Positions 57,867 through 64,000 of a stretch of 64,000 nucleotides of DNA are shown here, one piece after another. Position 1 is the first letter of the stretch; each line of letters opens with the position of its first letter. Source of the stretch: Adiantum capillus-veneris (lineage: Eukaryota; Streptophyta; Polypodiopsida; Polypodiales; Pteridaceae); assembly GCA_014529385.2 (NCBI GenBank), contig CM043944.1:64132248-64196247 (forward strand). Reading direction: 5' to 3'. The notes under the pieces were generated by a model. It saw only the letters and a list, made by a program, of their open reading frames with translations. It made no database searches and was not told where the DNA came from. The position numbers and the translations under genes were made by a program.

Positions 57867-60540
57867 AACAGCTCCAAGGCAATCCTACACAAGCATCATA
57901 TTGGACCTCAAATGGTTTTGAGAATTCCGGTAGTGTAAGCACGGGTTGAGAGATAAGCTTTTTGAAAGCATTGTTCTCCTTAGCAGACCATGTATACCTA
58001 ACACTTTTCTTTGTTAGGTCATGTAATGGTCCCGCAATTTGTGAGAACTTTTCTATGAAGCGTCTATAGTATGCACACATACCTATAAATCTTCTTAGTT
58101 CATGAAGATTATTTGGTTTAGGCCATCCTTTTATTACCTCTAACTTTGATGGATCCATTTGGATGCCATCTTGAGAGATAATGTGACCTAAATACTGAAT
58201 TTCTTGCAAGAAAAATTCACTTTTCTTTCGATTAACATAAAGTTTATTCTCTCTTAAAACTTGAAATATTACCTGGAGGTGTTTCTTGTGTTCGTCTAAT
58301 GAATTAGAGTAGATTATAATATCATCAAAGAACACTCCAGTGAAGGTTCGATGAGGCCTGAACAGCTTCTCCATCAAGCAGTTGAATGTGGCTGGTGCAT
58401 TGGTCAAGCCAAAAGGCATGACAATGTATTCGTACAGACCAAATGTGGTGCGAAATGCGGTCTTTACAATATCTTGATCAACTATCCTTATTTGATGATA
58501 GCCACTTTTTAGGTCAATCCTACTCAAGTAGGTTGATCCTTGTAGCTTATCAAATAGGTCTTCTACGCGTGGAACGGGAAACCTATTCTTGATAGTGATC
58601 CTATTTAGTGCTCTATAGTCGACACACATACGATATGTGTCGTCTTTCTTTTGCACTAATACTACAGGTGAGCAAAATGGAGATGAGCTAGGCCTAACCA
58701 TGCCCTTCTCAACTAACTCATGCATCTGCCGCATAATCTCCTCTTGTTGAGCTTGAGAAACTCTATAAGGAGGTTTGTTAGGCGGTGAACTTTCTGGAAG
58801 AAGTTCAATTGCATGGTCATCATTACCTCGTTTGGGAGGTAGCTCACAAGGGATGTCGTTAATAAAGACATCTTGAAATCCCTTGAGAAAATTGGATAAC
58901 TCTAATTCTTTTTGGTTTCTTTTATTTTCTTTTGCTAAAGCATTATGTTCATTTTGAGAATCTTTAACAAAAATCATGTACACGGAAATAGAGCTCTTTA
59001 TTGACTTGTTGAAAGCTGGTATATGTACAATGGGGATAGTGTTACTCTTTTCCTTAGCATCTGTATACATGTCTTTTTCCCTGAACTTAAAGGAGATTCT
59101 CCTTTCATGGAATTTAACATTGGCAGCCAGGCGATCAAACCATGGTGCCCCTAGGATTACATCCTCATGCTTGAGAGGGGAGATAAAGAAGTCCTCTTTA
59201 TCCACATAGCTTTGGACATGAAGCCTCAATTTCCCGATTAAGGGAGTGATTGAAGCTTCTTGCCCCTTGAAAGCACTGTCTGCGGTGGCGGGTAGAACAT
59301 CTCCCATCTCATAGGCTTGTATGCCTAGCTTGGTGGACAACTCTATAGATATAAAATTGTGAGTAGAACCAATGTCAAAGAGAATAAAAGCATCATGTTC
59401 TCTTACCTTTCCCCAAGCATGGCATAGAGGAGATCCTTTGTGGTAAGTTTGGTGAGTCTCCTCCTCTTGGATTTCAACCAAGGTAGCTCTAGGAGGATCT
59501 TGGAGGTCGTTCTTTTGGGGACAAGCGCGGTATGCATGCTCTTGTTCGCCGCACTTGAAACACCGGTTATCCTTGCGATAACGCTCAAGCTCTTCAGGAG
59601 AGAGTTTGTGTTTACCTTTGTAAACTCCCTTCTCTTTAGCTTTATTGGAGTTGCCCTTAGGAGACTTTTGGACATTGTCCTTTCCCTTAGGCTCATTGGA
59701 AACCTTGTTTTCCGTGGGCTTATTATTTCTTTTAGCCCCCTTTTGGAAATTGATTAGAGAGGCCACCATAGTATGGTGTATTACCGCTAATATGGTACGT
59801 GGCCTTTGGGAGTTGACATACTCCGCCATTTCTTCGATTAAGCCCGCACAAAATTGTTGTTTTTGCTCTCCAAAATCCAACTTTTTGAAGATAGTGTCTT
59901 TGAGTTGTAGGTCCCAAAACTTGTCTACATCTTTGTGGATGGATTCATAGAGAGAGAGCTTTAAGCTTCGCCATTCGGTGAGTACTCTGTATTTGGCATC
60001 GGTGGCCAAAAACTGCTTCATAATGGAAGCTCTTAAAGCTTTCCATGTTCGTGGAGCTTCACCATTGGCTCGTAGGCTAGACCACCATTGCCTGGCGGAC
60101 TTTTGAAAGTGCATAGCTACATGGTGTAGCTTAGAGGACTCCGTGAAGCCCTCATCTCCGAACGCCGCATCAAATTGTTGGATAAAGGCCAAGACTTTGT
60201 CCGTAGCACCAAAGGTGCCACATAGGTAAGGAAAGAGAGAGAGCTTTAAGATTCGCCATTCGGTGAGTACTCTGTATTTGGCATCGGTGGCCAAAAACTG
60301 CTTCATAATGGAAGCTCTTAAAGCTTTCCATGTTCGTGGAGCTTCACCATTGGCTCGTAGGCTAGACCACCATTGCCTGGCGGACTTTTGAAAGTGCATA
60401 GCTACATGGTGTAGCTTAGAGGACTCCGTGAAGCCCTCATCTTCGAACGCCGCATCAAATTGTTGGATAAAGGCCAAGACTTTGTCCGTAGCACCAAAGG
60501 TGCCATCATAGGTAAGGAAAGAGATGCTCTTCCCTCCCTC
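57835..60540 (-). pseudogene. Chromovirus gag, protease and reverse transcriptase
   Basis: A long frame holds Gag (FQKSARQWWSSLRANGEAPR), a CCHC knuckle (CFKCGEQEHAYRAC), protease with LFDIGSTHNFIS (the usual DSG reads DIG), and RT with VDYRALNRITIKNRFP, VMPFGLTNAPATF and FFDDIIIYS. A 285-bp in-frame tandem duplication (units from about 59959 and 60244) doubles 95 residues of Gag. The frame is lost in RNase H after FEVQYDACVG. Confidence 0.85.
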
Positions 60541-61205
60541 TTTGAACTTCTTGAGCTTGGACGACCTCTTCCACGCGGCATAGGATTTCTTATGGCCTCT
60601 TCTTTTGATGGTTCAAAGGTTGCACCATCACTTTCTTCAGAAGGTGAATAATTTGAGGAAGGTGGAGAAGAGGGTGACCGGTGTCCTCTTTCTCGCCTTT
60701 TTCTTCTCTTGATTTTTATCATCCCTCTTTGAATTATGGTGTGGAGAAGGGTGCGATGATCTTCTCCGCTTGGTGGTGATGGAGAGCGTTTAGCCCGCCG
60801 TCTTCGTGGAGCCATCTCCGCCGAGGTGGTGGGAGACTCACTTCTTTCTCGTTCCTTCGGTGGAGGCTCTTGAGTTCTCCTTTGAGAAGGAGATGCATCA
60901 TCAAGAAGTAAATTTTTGAGCCCTTCGTATGGATTCTCTTCTTCTTCCCGAATCAGAGAGAAACCTCTTTTGGAAGTCTCACAAGGAGGCTTCCTAGGTG
61001 TTCTCTCGTCATGGTGGTGAGCTTGGAGAATCCCATGAGCACGGAGTTGCCGTTGCACTTCACTTTGGAGAGATGGATTGCCCATGGCTTGCTAAAGCCT
61101 AGAAACAAGATAGTTAACAAGCATCGGGGCATCATTAGTAGATTGCTCATTAGCAAAATCAAATTTATCAACATTAATTTCACTCTCTTTACTATTGTCA
61201 GCCAT
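60541..61205 (-). pseudogene. Chromovirus gag N-terminal region
   Basis: The likely start is the ATG at 61205 (MADNSKESEINVDKFD), but the frame shifts within about 45 codons and again near 60540. One frame (61085-60402) reads a highly charged Arg/Ser/Pro-rich text. It is typical of the variable N-terminus of plant chromovirus Gag, though no named domain can be shown. Confidence 0.55.
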
Positions 61206-61610
61206 TATAACAACTTTTAGGTGGAAACTTTTTAGGTGTACTTTGGCACTTCAAGCCCTAGTTGCTACTCCTCTTTACCCCTTTAGAAAAATCACTCAAG
61301 CTATTGTACCCATGGCTCGAATACCATTAATTGCAAGGAATAGAAGAGAGGGTCGTTCAACACCCAAAACAGCACCGGCTCGTGTCAAGCTTCTAATAGC
61401 CCAATAGTGGTTAAGCCGTAGGCGAGCCCCATAGGACTCCACTATTAAGACCATAGCTCTCGACGGTGATGCCCTGTTAACCGCATAAAGACAGGCGCAT
61501 TGCAAGGCTGAAAAATCCCTATTCTACTTACTCACAAGCAATTAATAATACCAACCATTTATAGCTAGCTTGAGGACCTCCCTTCTTGAGCAAGAAAAGA
61601 GAAACCTTGT

Positions 61611-61622
61611 GCTCTGATACCA
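61611..61622 (-). other. Chromovirus primer-binding site (initiator Met tRNA)
   Basis: The minus strand reads TGGTATCAGAGC one base inside the 5' LTR, followed by acaagg. Standard plant initiator-Met primer site. Confidence 0.9.
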
Positions 61623-61623
61623 A

Positions 61624-63106
61624 TGTAACATTTAATGGCCTAAAAACTTGTGTGTAGCGGAAATTAACATGAACATAGTGGGCATTTCATTAGAATAGAT
61701 TCCTAATGAGAATTACAAGAGTGCTTGGGTGGAGAGAGCAACAAAAAGCATAACACCTAGTTAGATAGCATGAACAATACTTTCAAAAGAGAGAGAAATT
61801 AAGCCATCGACAACAATTGAGGACCAAATTTGCATGGAGCCGGTCCCCCATCCAAAAGGTTTTGTATTATGGTTTCTCCCATCAAGAGAGAGACATTGTA
61901 CAATACAATTCTTTGTGTTCCTTCAAGACTAGCTAGTGCAATGAAGATGAAAGCTTCATGCACTAAGCAAAACACTTAGCAAACACAACATCAATTATCT
62001 TCGGTCTCAGACCCAAGACGTCACACACCTTCAAAGATGGTGAGAGCTAGCAAGGTATGAGAGTAGATTGAGAGGAAGAAGGAGTATTCTTACGAGAAAG
62101 ATGTACATCTCCTCACATAATCACTCATATTAGCATAGCTTAGCTTAGTAATTAGCATGGTAGAGGAGATGAGCATGCATTGAATCTTGGCTCTTGGTTG
62201 GATTTGCATCACAAAGCCAAGAGTTGTTGGTGTAGGCCTCCCTTCTCACAAGCTTGGAGTAGGTGATAAGCTTTCCATTAAAGCTTGAGAAGGAGAGAGA
62301 GTCTTCTTTTCTTCACACATGAGATTGTGTGAGTGTGTGTGTGATAATGCCTTGCAAAAATCATCCCCCTCTCTCTCTTGGTCGACCCCTCTTGCTATTT
62401 TCTCATGTTACCCTCTCATTGGACCTCCCTAGGGCTAGCCAATGACAACTAAGCAGCAGAAGTGATAGCCTTCTGACATGTGTCCCCCTTTCCCCTTTTG
62501 TGAGAGCTTTAGGTAATTTAATAATTCAACTAAACTCTCATTGTACCCCTTTGCCTCCTGGCCAATAAGAATCAGGCAAGCCATTGGGTTGTTGAATGCT
62601 CTTTGGACCCCTTGGGAGACTGTCCAATAGTCTTCTAGAGGGCTTAATTCTCATTGGGCCTAGGGAGTTGACATGTGTCCCTCATTCCCTTTGTGTAAAG
62701 GGAGCTTGTGTGTGTGTGTCTGACTTTCTCTCTCATCCCCTACAAGCAAGGCTCGCCCCCTCCTATGTAGGGATTTGTAAAGACTTTTGGGACACACACA
62801 AAGCATCCAATTCCCCCCATGGTTGACCTTTGGACACAACCTTTGAATTTTGGAATCTTAGCATTTTGGAAGTCACAATGGGCTGAACCTTAGGGTCTTT
62901 TTAGCCCAATTTTTCACATGGCTCTTTTGCAGATGGCCCCCCCCCCCCTTTGGATCCCTATTTTCCCTCCTTTGGATCCCTATTGTGGCCTGTCTGCTAG
63001 CTTAACCAATATTCTAGCTTGTTCTCCCCTGGAACTTCCCCATATTAAATGATCAATTTAACATGAGAAAATCATTTAGGAGAATTAGATATTGATTAAT
63101 ATGACA
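61624..63106 (-). repeat. Chromovirus 5' LTR with empty CACTA site
   Basis: 1,483 bp, collinear with the split LTR. It lacks about 120 bp near 62657 present in the other copy and has a small extra duplication (ccctttggatcccta) near 62945-62985. The uninterrupted CACTA target, with a single atg, is at 62819-62821. The CCAAT-box array is at about 62412-62660. Confidence 0.9.
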
Positions 63107-63878
63107 TTACGCACCGTGGATTGTATAGTTCTCGAGCAATACATGGTCGCTTTGCAATCTCTGCTTCCCCTACTTTTTGTGCCTCCAAAACTGCAGGGTC
63201 AGACTGTCCGCTTGGATGCATATAATTAATTGACACACGCTTAGCTGGAGTCCTGAGCATCATTCCCCAGTCAATGATGCCAACATGGGGTTTATTTGCA
63301 CGAGTAAAGTCCAACATTATGTTGAATGGGTGTAGATCGTTGTGCACTATACCAGTTGAGTGAGCAGCTTCAACGCCATCAATTAAGGCATGATAGATTG
63401 TTGGCATCTTCTCAATCACTGCTTTGATTTGTGTTGTCTCTATCTCTGGTAAGTGCTAATTTGTTGGTGGCAATGACCTGCAGCCGTACTGTAGCATGTG
63501 CATGTGGCGTCTGAACACTCCATGGGAGAATGGCAAGTGGCACATCATGTCGCCCAAGGTGCCCCCATTGTAGTATGGAGATATTGTGATCTAGGGGGCT
63601 TCAGTGGTAAATCCAATGCATCTTACAATAGAGGGGTGAAGCGTTTGCATTTGCTCTGTCTGGATGCTGTCAAATTTTGCCTCACTCTCTCCCTTATAGC
63701 ATTTTCCCACGTATGTAATGTGGCTTGGAAAGAAAGAGACGCCTTTGATGGCGTACAATGTGCACACACCAAATGAGCCTGCTCCAAACCTTGTACCTTC
63801 TACCAAGGCCTCATGGGGAATGCCAATTAGATGAGCGCACTTGGCATTCAAAGCCGAATCTTTTGTCTGTATCTGCAC
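63107..63878 (-). pseudogene. Protein-kinase-like pseudogene, N-lobe and catalytic loop
   Basis: One minus-strand frame, open except for two in-frame TAG codons (63591-63593 and 63456-63458). It reads EGTRFGAGSFGVCTLYAIKG (glycine loop), VGKCYKGE (candidate ATP-binding Lys), LHPSIVRCIGF, then PYYNGGTLGDMM (hinge), IVHNDLHPFNIML (catalytic loop with Asp and Asn kept, HRD replaced by HND) and GIIDWGMM (DFG replaced by DWG). It ends at the retrotransposon border after RELYNPRCV and resumes in frame at 47424. The start is uncertain because an in-frame stop lies just upstream of 63878. DLHPxN loops are known in some atypical plant kinase families; the specific function is unknown. Whether the stops came before or after the insertion cannot be told. 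Confidence 0.78.
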
Positions 63879-64000
63879 TTGCTAGACTTGGACTTATAGT
63901 CAAGTTTGTGGGGGAATTTCAAACTCCGAGCAAACCTTTCCGAGCAATCATAAAAGCGAGCAAAACCCAACAAGATACATATAGAACTTAAATCATAAAA
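63879..64000. other. Window edge, upstream of kinase pseudogene
   Basis: AT-rich, no feature seen. It may include an intron or the promoter of the kinase gene. Confidence 0.3.

Larger units (their letters stand above)
47425..63106 (-). mobile_element. Ty3/gypsy chromovirus, itself interrupted by a CACTA element
   Basis: LTRs at 47425-55699 (with the CACTA inside) and 61624-63106 begin and end TG/CA. The flanks are ctacg (47420-47424) and ttacg (63107-63111): a 4-bp tacg duplication, or 5 bp with one change. The 5' LTR is at the high-coordinate end, next to a TGGTATCAGAGC primer site (61611-61622). A polypurine tract (minus strand TTCAAGAGAGAGGCAA, 55700-55715) abuts the 3' LTR. Gag-pol on the minus strand ends in a chromodomain, which marks a chromovirus. 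Confidence 0.9.

Overview
The window reads as nuclear DNA of a land plant. The reasons are a VQ-motif gene (a plant family), plant-type LTR retrotransposons (Tat-like Ty3 with a second RNase H, a Tnt1-like copia, a Ty3 chromovirus with initiator-Met primer sites), and plant-style CACTA, hAT and pogo-like DNA transposons. The species cannot be fixed from sequence alone; the interrupted kinase pseudogene with an HNDLHPFN catalytic loop leaves a non-angiosperm plant open. Nearly all of the 64 kb is mobile DNA, and most of its genes carry visible breaks.

Layout. (1) 1-24431: a head-to-tail array of one Tat-like Ty3/gypsy family on the minus strand. Four long LTR segments alternate with four internal regions, called A (1-4169), B (5883-8073), D (9739-15539) and C (18245-21732). 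Only D has an unbroken gag-pol frame. A and C share one lineage and B and D another. B is an internally deleted recombinant. (2) 25084-30752: a complete pogo/Tigger-like element with perfect 14-bp terminal inverted repeats, a TA target duplication and a broken transposase. (3) 30755-37164: mostly non-coding, holding a 66-bp-arm hairpin, two tandem duplications, the intact VQ gene (33009-33881) and a GC-rich block bounded by inverted repeats (35358-36847). (4) 37165-42807: a copia element with both LTRs and a perfect TGGAT target duplication, with decayed genes. (5) 43509-45703: a decayed hAT transposase. (6) 47124-63878: a protein-kinase-like pseudogene on the minus strand, split in frame by a Ty3 chromovirus (47425-63106), whose 3' LTR is split in turn by a CACTA element (48750-55441). 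The other LTR keeps the empty CACTA site. The CACTA element carries an internally deleted TNP2-like transposase, a spliced Transposase_24-like second gene, and a fragment resembling a plant heavy-metal-associated (HMA/HIPP) domain.

How it fits together. The only host gene that looks intact is the VQ gene. The relative order in the right-hand part is clear: kinase gene, then chromovirus, then CACTA. The Tat array looks like the product of insertion plus repeated LTR-LTR and internal recombination rather than four independent insertions. No CRISPR, rRNA or tRNA gene was seen.
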